Below are positions 1 to 9,715 of a stretch of 21,381 nucleotides of DNA, piece by piece (the first letter of the stretch is position 1; every line of letters starts with the position of its first letter). Both the position numbers and the translations under genes were made by a program. Under the pieces are notes generated by a model. That model ran no database searches, had not been told where the DNA came from, and worked only from the letters and a program-made list of their open reading frames with translations. Origin of the DNA: Paramacrobiotus richtersi (taxonomy: Eukaryota > Tardigrada > Eutardigrada > Parachela > Macrobiotidae); the NCBI GenBank assembly GCA_034698045.1, contig JAQGAU010001105.1, positions 1 to 21,381 on the forward strand, written 5' to 3'.

Positions 1-155
1 CAATGTGTAGGCCAGTTTTTGTTGTACGTAGTGCGTAGTCGTTTACGATCATAGCATACGCCGTTTGTCCACAATCTCCGCTGGAAGTTTGGGTACCCCG
101 TTGTACCACAAAGTGCGCACTTTTCCTTAACCCACGGTCCCCGCAAATCCATCAG

Positions 156-1306
156 TCAAGAGGACCGGCCCACCATGGTGGTCCCACTGGGCCGGGAGGC
201 CTCACCCTCCACCGCCTCCTCCCCGGCCAGCGGGACAACGGGGGGCGGCGGCAGCACCGGGAGCGGTGGATCGACCCAGCTGCTCCGTTGTACCATCTGT
301 CATGAGCGGCTGGAGGATACGCATTTTGTCCAGTGCCCCTCGGTGTCGCATCATAAATTCTGCTTTCCCTGCTCACGGAATAGCATTAAGAAGCAGGGCG
401 CCGGCAATGACGTGTACTGTCCCAGTGGAGAGCGGTGTCCGTTGATTGGCTCGCAGGTGAGAAACTATTATGAACCCTCCTTGTACCTGCTGGAATGGCC
501 GCCACGGAGGGAATGGAATGCCGCTCGTGATGGTGGAAATATTCTCCAGGCATCAGTAAAAATCGAGTGAACGCATGTAGAATAACATCAGATTCATAAT
601 GGAATCTGTAGTGGTATTTCGAAGTGATGATTGATCGACTAGCACACAAGGGACCGGCACCGGATTTTACATCAAATAATTTTGGGGTTTTTTTTTATTT
701 CTAATTTCATCAAATAAATTTTTTCTTCTAATTTCATTAAATAATTTTGTTGGTTTTTGCTAATTTCATCAAATAATATTTTTCTTTTAATTTCACGAAT
801 AATTTTGGTGGTTTTTTCTAATTTCATCAAATAAATTTTTTTCTTCTAATTTTATCAAATAATTTTGGTGGTTTTTTTAAATTTCATCAAATAATATTTT
901 TCTTTTAATTTCGTCGAATAATTTTGGTGGTTTTTGCTAATTTCATCAAATAAGTTTTGTGTTTTTTCTAATTTCATCAAATAATTTTGGTGTTTTTTCT
1001 AATTTCATCAAATAATTTTAGTTCTTTCTGATTTTATCAAATAATTTTTTTTTTCCTGATTTCATCTAATGATCCGAGTAATTAGAAAAACCAAAACGAT
1101 CTGGATGTAAAATTTCGTGCCTTGTCAGTCGCTTCATCAAGTTAGGATAACTATATAAAATGTAGAATAATTGTGATTGATGTGTGTAAATCAGTGTATT
1201 GGTTGTGGTCCATTAGGTACCGTGGGCGTTTATGCAAGAGGAAATCGCCACCATCCTCGGTGAGGACTACAAACCCGCCAAGAAGGAGCGCGATCCAGCC
1301 GATTGA
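156..1306 (+). CDS. IRF2BP: IRF2BP-family transcriptional cofactor, C-terminal exons (5' part outside window)
   Basis: Coding exons are 156-456 and 1217-1306, joined in phase 0 across a gtgaga...ttag intron. The first exon encodes a variable Ser/Gly-rich linker and then a C3HC4 RING-like finger ([38 protein letters not shown]). The 30-codon second exon encodes [17 protein letters not shown] and a basic AKKERD tail before TGA. Finger, VPWAFMQ block and KKERD ending are hallmarks of IRF2BP1/IRF2BP2/IRF2BPL, nuclear cofactors that bind IRF2 and other regulators through this finger. The family's N-terminal zinc finger is not here, so upstream exons must lie outside. The left edge is set by a pyrimidine-rich stretch ending in CAG at 153-155. 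The frame stays open back to 55, so the edge could differ. An in-frame ATG at 175 has a strong context but would lose the N-terminal finger. The family call is very secure. Confidence 0.93.
668..1075. repeat. Intronic T-rich minisatellite with higher-order structure
   Basis: About 14 tandem copies of a roughly 30-base unit lie in the single intron seen of the IRF2BP gene. Each copy is anchored on a variant of TTTCATCAAATAAT followed by a T/G-rich spacer. Anchors fall near 670, 708, 734, 767, 795, 826, 853, 884, 912, 943, 975, 1006, 1035 and 1063. Spacer types recur every four units, giving a period of about 118 bases between 708-795 and 826-912. Confidence 0.9.
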
Positions 1307-1860
1307 CTTTGTATGGATCCGGTAGTCACCTGGGGCGGATCCTGTCATTTCCGGTGACCCCCATCCCCCAACCATACACACCCCACCCCCCACACAACCG
1401 TCCCCCGTGTGTGCTGAATACAGGCTCTCCTAAAACGGTCTACAGTATTTTGTATTTTGTACATAAACGGACGTCCTTTGGAGGAAAATGGGCAGTTGGA
1501 ACACGGGCGGAGAAAACGTTGGATTTATGAAATGGTTTGTTTTTTGCGTTTTGGTTGGTGTTTCGGCTGGTTTTTTTTGTTCCGGTGGTGGATCTATTTG
1601 ATGGAGGTGGAGCTGGTTTTTTTGTTTGTATAATATTACTTTGCAAGTTATTTTGAATTTCTGGTAAAATGGCGGTTTTAGTTTTATTGTTACTTTTTTT
1701 ACGGCTCTTTTTTCTTCAGTTTATTTGTCTGGTTATTTCTGTACTGTTTTTTTCTTCTTTGCTTTGTGTTAACATTTCTTTATTCATAAAAAAATGGTTT
1801 TGTCCAAGTGGTTTTATTATAGTAAGGTTCGTGCAATAAATACATGCATTGGAACGAAAG
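1307..1860 (+). other. Probable 3' UTR of the IRF2BP gene
   Basis: This stretch follows the TGA of the IRF2BP gene and has no convincing coding frame on either strand. It is T-rich with long T runs. It ends shortly after the first clear AATAAA downstream of the stop (1835-1840), so I read it as 3' UTR. The exact cleavage site cannot be seen. Confidence 0.6.
1835..1840 (+). terminator. Poly(A) signal AATAAA, IRF2BP gene
   Basis: A canonical AATAAA lies about 530 bases after the stop codon on the coding strand. It is the first strong candidate for the end of this transcript. Confidence 0.5.
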
Positions 1861-2605
1861 TGACGAAACTGATGGTGAAACATTCCTTCTGCCAAAAACA
1901 ATTGATTAAATAACTCATAATTGTTCGGAAATCAAACGTCATTGCAAGCAGTCAGTAAAAAATGTTTTAGAATTTACCATGGTATATGTAACCTTATATT
2001 TTACATTTTCGTAAAATATGGTTGCTGACAATGAACGAGCAAGATTATGCTACTGTATATAGCAACCAACCGAAGAAGTCAGTGCATTTATTTGTCTCGA
2101 AATTGTTGATAAAGCAGCTTGGACAAATTGCTGTGGTATATCTTTGATCGAAAACTGCATAACGCGACAACTGGATGGACAGTGTTCTCATAACGCAGAA
2201 TGAAAGAAATCTCGCACTCAGGAGAACCACAACATATGGGATGAACTCTAGAAGAGCTTCGAAGCGAAAATACAAAAACGTTGATATCGAGTTATGTAAA
2301 AACCTGAGAACTGGTACACAGTTAGTCTGTATGAAATAAAAATATCTCCCTCCATTAAATCCGTATAATTTGTAGATTCAAGAAAACTAACGCGTGTTTG
2401 GAAATGTACAACTCGTTGCATTGCGACAACTGTCACATTATTATTACCGGTAGTGGATAAGTCAGATATGCCGGCCGGCATCTGTGCATCTATATGGACG
2501 ACAATTTATCTACTTCCAGAAAATTCCAAAATAAGATCATGAGGCATAATACAAGTATTTCCAACAATTCTTAGTCAATCCAGTATATTTGCTAATACAC
2601 GCAAG
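1861..2605. other. Intergenic, nothing recognised
   Basis: Both strands carry only short frames of low plausibility. The minus-strand frames at 2045-2275 and 2248-2481 lack domain-like composition and supporting splice or promoter signals. I see no repeat or RNA gene here. Confidence 0.5.
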
Positions 2606-2860
2606 ATGCTTCTGATACAAATTATGATCTCATGTGAAATTATCATTGCGTTACTGTTGAGAATGAGCCACGGCATAAGCTTGGCCATAAACCATCCGCA
2701 CTGCGATGCTAAAGGTCGGATTTTTTCCCGATCACTTTTAAATAAAAACATCTTGCTGGACGAACATCTGCCCATTATGCAATACGTAAGAAATGTTTCA
2801 GAGCGGGAAAAACTATTGGAAGAACTTTTCAAAACGTTACGGAATATACCGAAAGACTGA
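2606..2860 (+). CDS. Possible small secreted protein, 84 aa, unrecognised
   Basis: An uninterrupted ATG-to-TGA frame starts with a hydrophobic leader (MLLIQIMISCEIIIALLLRM) that resembles a signal peptide or anchor. A hydrophilic remainder follows, with one Cys and a charged C-terminal helix-like stretch around SEREKLLEELFKTLRNIPKD. I do not recognise a family. It lies just upstream of the TATA box of the next gene and on the same strand. No TATA box or AATAAA belongs clearly to it. A splice donor (TAC|gtaaga, GT at 2785) inside the frame means it could instead be the first exon of something else. A frame this length can arise by chance, so confidence is limited. Confidence 0.33.
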   Translation: MLLIQIMISCEIIIALLLRMSHGISLAINHPHCDAKGRIFSRSLLNKNILLDEHLPIMQYVRNVSEREKLLEELFKTLRNIPKD

Positions 2861-2921
2861 TACCGAGTTATGCAACACCTTGGACACTATACTGCAATAC
2901 ATGTCCAGAATGTAAATTTGG

Positions 2922-2928
2922 TATAAAA
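2922..2928 (+). promoter_or_regulatory. TATA box of the secreted propeller gene
   Basis: TATAAAA lies 81 bases before the start codon. Arthropod-type initiator-like TCA motifs (TCATT at 2952 and TCAGT at 2956) sit about 30-35 bases downstream, the normal TATA-to-start spacing. The predicted 5' UTR is about 55 bases. Confidence 0.75.
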
Positions 2929-3008
2929 GATCACCAGCAGACTGAACGAAATCATTCAGTCCATAACCAATATTCTCTTATTGCATAGTCAAACTTCTTC
3001 GCTCAGCC

Positions 3009-4929
3009 ATGTATAGCTGTGGTCGCACTGTGGTGCTTGTCACCTTTATGGGTAAGTCCGCTAACGCAGTGTCTACTATCTAACTGTTTTCTAATTTCTG
3101 GCTTTTATTTTTTTGGTTTAAGATTATTGTTAAGTTGCAAGGTCCGGAGTTAGCAACTAAATGTATCAAAAGCTTTGCTATACAATAATATTTTTTTTCG
3201 TATATATTAATAAATTAATTATAAATAAATTAAATAAATATATTTATAAATATATTTATATGATGAAAAATATTGATATTGATAAATAAATACATAAAAA
3301 TAAATATGTATATATAATAAATATATTAATAAATGTACTGATAAATTGCGTAATATATATGGTATATGGTGTAATATGTATAGTATGATAATTAAATGAT
3401 TTTTATTATTACTATGGTATATATTGATATAATTAAATACTAATATTCCCACTGTTTTTTTCATCTTTGCAACGTGTTTCAGTGGCATCCGCATTCGGTC
3501 AGCCTAACCCGCAATATCCTAACCAGCAATACCAGCAACCCTACAAGGCCACCTACCAGCAGGACTACAAGGCCCCAGCATACCCCGCTAATTACGCCCC
3601 CAACTATGGACGCCAGGGTAATTACAGCAGCTACACCGCCGCATCCGGCTCCATCCTGCTGCAGCCCGGCAATGTCATTGTTGCCACGGGGGAAACCAGC
3701 GCTATCAACGTGGCCGTACCCGATGGAACTGAATATTATGTTAACAAGCAGTTCGAGTTGATTCGCGTCGACCCTGACGGTCTTTTCCAGCACAGCCAGA
3801 CCCGGGTGGCCACTAACGTCGAATACGCATTCCACGCTTACGACGACTGTCTGTGGTTTGTTGATTATACCCAGTACTCGGATATTTGGAGGTTGAAGTA
3901 TAAGGACGCTCCCGAAAAGGTATGTGTACATTTATATGTTATAAATTATTATATGTTATAAATTATTTTTATATATTATAATTATTATACATTATACACA
4001 CATTATATTATGCATTTTTATACATTATGATATACATTATATGTTATACATTATTTAAAAGATATGTGTACGTGTGCATTTATATGTTATAAATAATTAT
4101 ACCATACTGTGATTAATAGCTATACTGTGATTATACATTACAGATACATTATACATTATACATACATTATATTCTACATTTTTATACATTATTATATACA
4201 TTATATGTTATACATTATTTAAAAAATATGTGTATGTGTCCATTTATAATCGGTTCATATTACTAAGTACTCGTACGTTTTCGTTATAACTGATACTTCG
4301 ACTTCCTAAAAGAGGTGGATTTCTTATCGAAGACTTTGAGGCGTTAACCTTTAATCACAAACCCAAAACCGGTAAATTGGTTAATGATGAGGATGACCTG
4401 ATATTAAACATCGTTCAAATATTTCCATAGCCGAATCCGTTTGTGAAAACGCGGAAACCTAAATGTTTTACTAAGCCTGATCTTTGCAAGCCAGATTGCC
4501 GGCCAGCCCAACCCCGTCAACTTCGACAGAGTCGCCGCTCGCAGCTGCGATGAGGCGTTTGGTGTAGCAGCCGACGGTAGTCTGTGGCAGTACACCAGCC
4601 TCAAGTGGATCCGCCATAAGGATGTTAACAACGCCATCGATGCCGGCATGGGGACCGACGGCACCCTGATGTACTTGGGGCGGGACTACAACCTGTACAA
4701 ATGGAACTGGGACACCAAGTACTGGGAGGTCTACCAGGCTGGAGTGTGGGTGTTTGACGTGTACACGATTGACGTGATGGTCATCTGTGACCAGCAGTAC
4801 TACTGCAAAAAATGGTCCTATGGAAAGTTTGTGGGTATTCCTGAATACTGCACCTCGGTTAACATGCTGAAGGATTCGTTTTACTGCACTACTCCCCAGA
4901 ACCAAGTCAAGCTCGTGTCCTATTTCTAA
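3009..4929 (+). CDS. Secreted Tyr/Gln/Pro-rich protein with tectonin-like beta-propeller repeats, 304 aa
   Basis: Exons are 3009-3051, 3483-3919 and 4495-4929. Phases are 1 then 0, both introns are GT-AG, and the 915 coding bases divide by three. The short first exon plus the start of exon 2 give a signal peptide (MYSCGRTVVLVTFMVASA). Residues of about 19-65 are a low-complexity linker rich in Tyr, Gln, Pro and Ala (PNPQYPNQQYQQPYK). The rest contains repeated Trp- and DG-centred strands: GVAADGSLWQY, then WIRHKDVNNAIDAGMGTDG, then LYKWNWDTKYWEVYQ. These follow the tectonin/beta-propeller pattern of an aromatic strand, a small-residue turn and a G-x-DG loop. Several cysteines (SCDE, VICDQ, YYCKK, EYCT, FYCT) suggest extracellular disulphides. 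No catalytic motif is visible. The fold is inferred from pattern only. A lectin-like or matrix role is possible but unproven. TATA box and poly(A) signal support a complete gene. Confidence 0.85.
3195..3440. repeat. AT-rich low-complexity tract in intron 1 of the propeller gene
   Basis: Nearly pure A/T sequence dominated by short ATAAATA and ATATTTATA motifs. There is no regular period and no coding potential. It lies entirely in the intron between the signal-peptide exon and exon 2. Confidence 0.8.
3921..4248. repeat. Tandem duplication of about 155-165 bases in intron 2, starting at the splice donor
   Basis: Blocks such as TATGTGTACATTTATATGTT and the following TATACATTA-rich sequence recur. 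The motif starting near 4013 reappears near 4177, and the donor-adjacent ATGTG-TACATTTATATGTTATAAA block near 3921 reappears near 4064 and, cut short, near 4225. Internally it is built of smaller ATACATTAT units. Copies differ by point changes and short indels. Confidence 0.8.
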
Positions 4930-5083
4930 TGCGACAAGTTAAAGGTCATGCTGAACTGTCAATTGTCTGTCATTAGCGGATGAAATGTGATTGATTGGGT
5001 CGTGATTTTTTGATCAGTTTTTAGACTTTAGATACCGTGTATATATATGCTCTGTGTGGTGTAGATATATCCAGATTTTGATG

Positions 5084-5089
5084 AATAAA
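5084..5089 (+). terminator. Poly(A) signal AATAAA, propeller gene
   Basis: AATAAA lies 155 bases after the TAA stop on the coding strand. It gives a short 3' UTR of about 170 bases. Confidence 0.7.
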
Positions 5090-5105
5090 AGAATGCAATG
5101 TGTTG

Positions 5106-7144
5106 TCATACGCATACATGCCCCTTTGACGACCAAACAAACACGATCACTAAAACACATAAAAGAATTTTCAAGCTCGTTTAAAGCTTTGTAGAAATAC
5201 CTCCAAGTAGAAAAGTCTATACTACAAGTATGTCGTGGTAGCACCAGTTGTTGAGCTCGTCGACTAGCATAAGACATTAGACAGAAACGAAAATTGTGAG
5301 AGCGGCGTCTGTCTTTTACACTTTTAACATATTGCGCAACAACAGGAGCACAAACGGCCAGAAAATATTTCGGAGGACCCGTTTGGCAATCAACTATCAG
5401 TGTTGCGCCCATGATCAACAGCGGTGATGCGGCGGCATGCATATATGCATCGCAGAACTCGACGCAAGTCACGGATTTACCGCATTCTTGTCTTACAGTA
5501 GTACTGTAGAACAGCGCTTAGAACTCGACGCAAAGGTTACGATTTTCGGTTTCCAGTACTACAGATCCACATCCATGCTCCGGTGATGATTAGGTTATCA
5601 CAGATGAATAAATTCTGTGGATGGTTGAATGCATTTTTCCCAGGAAATGTCTCTGAACATGCATGAAATAGGGACAAAAAAGAAGACGAAAAATATCGAA
5701 ACCGAAACGCAGTTTCTGGAACAATGTCGGAGCTTCAGTAATTGTATTACAAGTTTGCTGTACATACAATAACATAGGTATGAGTAAAAACGTGGGGAAG
5801 ATAAGGGTGATGTCCTCGTATACAGTATGCGCGTTAAATTGCGAAAGTATAACGACTGCAGAACTGCATAATGGCTATAGTGGCGTAATTTGAAATCACA
5901 CACACAAGAGTATCAAATTACATAGCATTCTCGGGATTTCTGTATCATACCTTTTATGCATACTGTACAGCTTGCGAATACGAGCGAAAAATGACGAGAA
6001 AATTAAGTTTTTGTCACATCTTGATGCCCGGAGCTGGAAAATTATGCAGGCGAAGTTCAGCAAGCACTTCGCCCTTGAATTCTGAATTATTAAATATTTT
6101 ACTGTTATTATTTAGGTTCTTATTTGCTGAACATCTATCATTACTCCTAAAACAGCGCTGATTTTGTTCTTTTCTTACTGTACGTACAGTGAACAGGAAA
6201 GCGTTTTGTTTTCACATGTATAATTTACACTTGTTAGCTGCATGTTAGTATTTCATGATCATGCACCGAAAAATTAAAGTCGCAATATATAGACGGTTCT
6301 CACATGAGTCACATCTCAGCCACATTTATCATTCGATATTCCCGATCACCCATTCAGGCTGATTCAGCCTAAGATCGAGTTAGTTAGGCTGACGTAGTAA
6401 CGAAAAGCTTTGCTTCTTTATCTTGTGAAGCTGTTAGTAAAGTTAAAAACAAGTAGGTCACGTGCTGACTGGGGCAAGTTTTTCATAACCTTTATCGGTC
6501 GTGGAAGAAAGTGTAAAATAGTAGCTAAATACTACACAATAAAGTATTTCTGGTCTTCGTCTGTCTCATTATGGGTACTTGTATAAAAAGCCGTTTTGTT
6601 TAAAAAATGGGCAAAGGTAGTAACGGTTGCAGTATTTCTCGGAAAAAGTACTTAATGGCACATTCTACGCGGCATAGCTGGATGCTATTCTTTTATTAAC
6701 GAATGGATCAACGGCCTACCAGTCCGGCTCATGTGATGTGGGCATGATTTCCTTAAACTCCCTTTACAATATCCAAAATAAACTCAAGCATGAAGGCGCT
6801 AATTAGTCTGCTAAATGTATTAGAAAACGGGCATGGTTCCATATATAAAGATATAAATATGGCCAGCCGTTATAATGGCCTGGTCGAGGTCACCCGGTGT
6901 GCAATTATATTAAAGAATAATGGCTAACGGATATGATTTCAGCAAAAATACTTCTCCACAGCGAGATATCCGCCGACACGTTTTTTTGTCTTGTGCTATT
7001 TTTACGGGGCGTTTTACCAGAACTGATCTTTTAGAAACTCCTCTTTCAGCAGCTTCCGGACATTGGGGAATATAAAATGAACGAACTTGTTCGTACCTTA
7101 TGCAAACGTTTGATTGAGAATTACCGCCAAAAATTTCAGCAAAT
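5106..7144. other. Long gap without a convincing gene
   Basis: The longest frame is a 152-codon minus-strand one (5014-5472), which I reject as coding. Other frames on both strands are short. A TATA-like TATATAAAG at 6842-6850 and two upstream ATG frames (6920-7075, 7077-7244) lie before the neuropeptide gene and may belong to its promoter and 5' leader. Nothing else is recognised. Confidence 0.5.
6842..6850 (+). promoter_or_regulatory. Possible TATA box upstream of the DH31-like gene
   Basis: TATATAAAG followed by an AT-rich stretch, about 300 bases before the chosen start codon. If used, the leader would contain two upstream ATGs. The second opens a frame that overlaps the main start. No clear initiator is seen, so this is tentative. 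Confidence 0.3.
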
Positions 7145-8128
7145 ATGGCTTCGCTGTCTGATAGTTTTCTGCTTCTTTCTTCCTCTCTCTTCGTCATCTT
7201 GCAGAATCTTGTATCTAGCGGCTACTGTGCACCACTGGACATAACAAAACTGTAAGTAATGTTCAGCGATTACTAACGCGTTATTCGAAAAGGTTATTCA
7301 CAAGCATTTATTCACGTATGCTAAAAAGAAAGCGTTTGCAAAAATCTGATCATGAAGAACCGTGTTTTTGCTTGCAGTATATCTATGCATCCGGATGCAG
7401 CACCATCACACGAAGAAGGCCTTATTCACTTACTACTGCAAAAAGCAGCTGGAATTGATTCCGTGGAGTCTGACCGTGATTTCCTACAGAGACTGCTGTC
7501 CGACGTCAATTCTGATAAAATTACTGCTAATGGGTATGTACCGCGTATGAATAACGTTGTGTTATTTAATATTTTCACAAAAAGTGATTTATTTGCTGTT
7601 TCTCGAAACTCACGTAATTATAAGAGTATCAGAAGTACTAGTATGCTTAGCTTAATATATACGCTGTACTGTTATCTAACTGCGTATTCTAGCCATCTTT
7701 TAGTCCGCTGTTTTTTCCACTTCCGGTCCTTGCAATTAATGTTGCCCGTTGTATAATGTGCATTCTTTCTAATTTATTGTGTACTTTAGAAATAATGTGA
7801 AACGGTCAACCATGGCCGTCGAGAGTAGCGGCCAACCAGCCATCGATATGGGTTTCGGCCGATCCCTGGCGGGCAGTGCGATCGGATCCGCTCACGTAGC
7901 AATGTTGGAATCACATAATCCTGCAGGTAGGTCTCCCAGAGCGTACTACTTTAACATTATGCTATTTCGGCATGCGAATGCCTGAAATGTTGGACTTGTG
8001 GTCATCGGCTTGCGTGTTGCATATCGCTTTTTGCGGACGAACGGAACTTTGCTTTCGAAGCGCGGGCATGTACGTATGTACAGTGTTTCCCGATCTCATA
8101 AAAGCATTTTTTTGCAGGGCCTGGATGA
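7145..8128 (+). CDS. DH31: DH31/calcitonin-like diuretic hormone precursor, 136 aa
   Basis: Exons are 7145-7251, 7378-7533, 7790-7926 and 8118-8128. Donors are gtaagt, gtatgt and gtaggt, acceptors are pyrimidine-rich ending in CAG or TAG, and phases 2, 2 and 1 close exactly. Residues 1-28 form a signal peptide (MASLSDSFLLLSSSLFVIL...). A spacer follows, then a dibasic Lys-Arg at 92-93. The last 31 residues before the amide-donor Gly begin AIDMGFGRSLAGS and end HNPAGP, followed by Gly and stop. This matches DH31 in length. Shared positions are Asp3, Gly5, Arg8, Gly12, Ser13, Gly30 and Pro31, with an amidated Pro terminus. The usual central AKHxMGLAAAN block is diverged. DH31 peptides act on calcitonin-type G-protein-coupled receptors in fluid secretion and gut motility. 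The acceptor-like tract before 7205 leaves open an alternative upstream signal exon, but the ATG frame reads through it cleanly. Confidence 0.75.
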
Positions 8129-8284
8129 TGTTCAGTTACTTTTTCTCTGCAAGCCGATCTACTTACTTTCCATCGTTCTTCTTGCTATCGCCGCGACAGG
8201 ATTAAGCATAGCTCATTTCTCATTTCAGCTCACATCTAAGTTTTCTGCTACTGGCTTATTAAATGTACATATGTGTTGATCGAT

Positions 8285-8290
8285 AATAAA
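8285..8290 (+). terminator. Poly(A) signal AATAAA, DH31-like gene
   Basis: AATAAA lies 157 bases after the TGA stop on the coding strand, giving a compact 3' UTR in the terminal exon. Confidence 0.65.
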
Positions 8291-8653
8291 GAATGCTTCG
8301 CACACATCTCGACTAATATAATTATAGAGATCGAAGAAAGGTTTCCCAGATGGCCATACAGATGCTGTACTGTACATCAATTAATAGCGGCTTTCGTCAG
8401 CTTTGTAATGCCTCTTTCAAAGAGTCGAAGCCCGGCTTGAACGTGGGAAAGTTATTACCACTCAAACTACGCCTGTACCTCCACTCCGTATCCCTGTTTT
8501 TTTTTTATTAGACAGCATACTACAATATTGGCCAGAATCTGTTAAAGCAATGAGATCGCAAAGCCACTACAGTATATACTACAGCTGTTCTGATTCGGAG
8601 TTCCATTGTGAACGGCAACCATCCCCATACATCGTGTAGGCCGTTACACTTAC

Positions 8654-8749
8654 ATTTTCGTATGAGTCTGCACGATAAACAATTTGACATGCTACACTGA
8701 ACTCGCACTCGCTATTCTGGCAGATGACCAACCTGGACAACGCCAGTAC
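8654..8749 (-). CDS. Possible isolated minus-strand exon, 32 codons, unrecognised
   Basis: Read on the minus strand, a CAG acceptor is followed by an open 96-base stretch. It encodes VLALSRLVICQNSECEFSVA and then CQIVYRADSYEN, with three cysteines. It ends at a perfect gtaagt donor (8648-8653 on the plus strand). It lies inside a 90-codon open frame (8579-8851). No partner exon was found, so it may be chance. Confidence 0.2.
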
Positions 8750-9382
8750 CTGAAGCAATCTTTCTAAGAAATAAACAGAATTATCACCAAGTGATTCTTT
8801 TTGTACTAGTCCAAAAGACGATGAAAATGTGTTATAATAAGGGTCACACATACATAAACTCCGCTTTCACACACTTTAATTAATACCAAAGTTGTACAAC
8901 GTTCATGAATCTAAGAAACTTCACAAAACCACTCGTGTCAAGACCGAGCAATGATTCCTTCGTAAACAATACACAAACAAGTACACTGACCAATCAAGTA
9001 ACCCAAGGCGTACTAACGGAGTACCGGTAGTACCATGTCACGATTTCACGTCGTCTTGTCTTTCCAGTAAAATTTTAGGCTTAGAAAATCATGATTGATT
9101 CTGAGCTGGTTATTGCAATTTTAAATGGATAAAATCGGTTACTCGGAAGAAAAAAGGGAGCCATCTCGTAAAGAATCTCCGAGTTCGTTTGTTTTTAAGT
9201 AAAGTTAATTCACGAAACTGTACTGTGCTGCAGTATCGGTTAATAGGTGGCCAGTATTTGCGACTTTAGAAAGAGCAGTTCTAATCTTTGGCCTGCTGTG
9301 TTCGGTGAATGTTGGTCAAAATGTAATTATCACATAAAATTCGAATTCCTTTTGATGGTAGCGCATTGCTCGACTAACAATA

Positions 9383-9480
9383 ATGCGGCGTGCAACAGAT
9401 CAAGATTCCGGTGAAGTGTTGTTTTATCATGAGGAAGAACAGTATGGCGGCACAGTGACTAGGGCTAACAATAAGAATTT
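9383..9480 (+). CDS. Possible first coding exon, unrecognised
   Basis: An ATG opens 32 codons encoding MRRATDQDSGEVLFYHEEEQ and then YGGTVTRANNKN. They end at a strong gtaagt donor in phase 2. The peptide is hydrophilic and acidic with no signal sequence. No downstream exon taking phase 2 was identified with confidence. It cannot splice in frame into the large secreted-protein gene at exon 2, which needs phase 1. Confidence 0.22.
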
Positions 9481-9671
9481 GTAAGTTTGAGCGCTAACAA
9501 CGTTTTAGGGGCTACGGTTTCGCACATTGCAACAGTTGAATTTTAAAGCTGACGAAAAACGCTCTCATTTGATGTATGGCTATGGAAAAATGCAATAAAT
9601 AAATGTGTTTATTGCTGTACCATAGTATTACATGTGTTCACACGCAAACCATTAGAAATGTTAAAACTGTG

Positions 9672-9674
9672 AAA

Positions 9675-9713
<39 letters not shown>

Positions 9714-9715
9714 AT
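9672..9715. repeat. (AAAT)11 microsatellite
   Basis: Eleven perfect consecutive AAAT units, 44 bases, in intergenic sequence. This is a likely length-variable locus. Confidence 0.97.

Noticed and set aside
175-570. Single-exon reading of the IRF2BP frame from ATG 175 through to 570
   Set aside because: Beyond 456 the sequence loses family similarity ([10 protein letters not shown]). Splicing at gtgaga to 1217 restores the conserved VPWAFMQ tail.
3479-3931. 150-codon minus-strand hydrophobic frame
   Set aside because: It is the exact antisense of exon 2 of the propeller gene, which has matching splice phases, a signal peptide, a TATA box and a poly(A) signal on the plus strand.
5014-5472. 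152-codon minus-strand frame containing TGPPKYFLAVCAP, reminiscent of the TGxxxPYFLxVCxP segment of lipid-phosphatase-related (PAP2/PLPPR) proteins
   Set aside because: The likeness is limited to about a dozen residues, the spacing before it differs, and the catalytic or SFPSxHA segments are absent. No partner exons were found, and the frame overlaps the 3' UTR of the propeller gene. One frame this long is expected by chance in a window this size.
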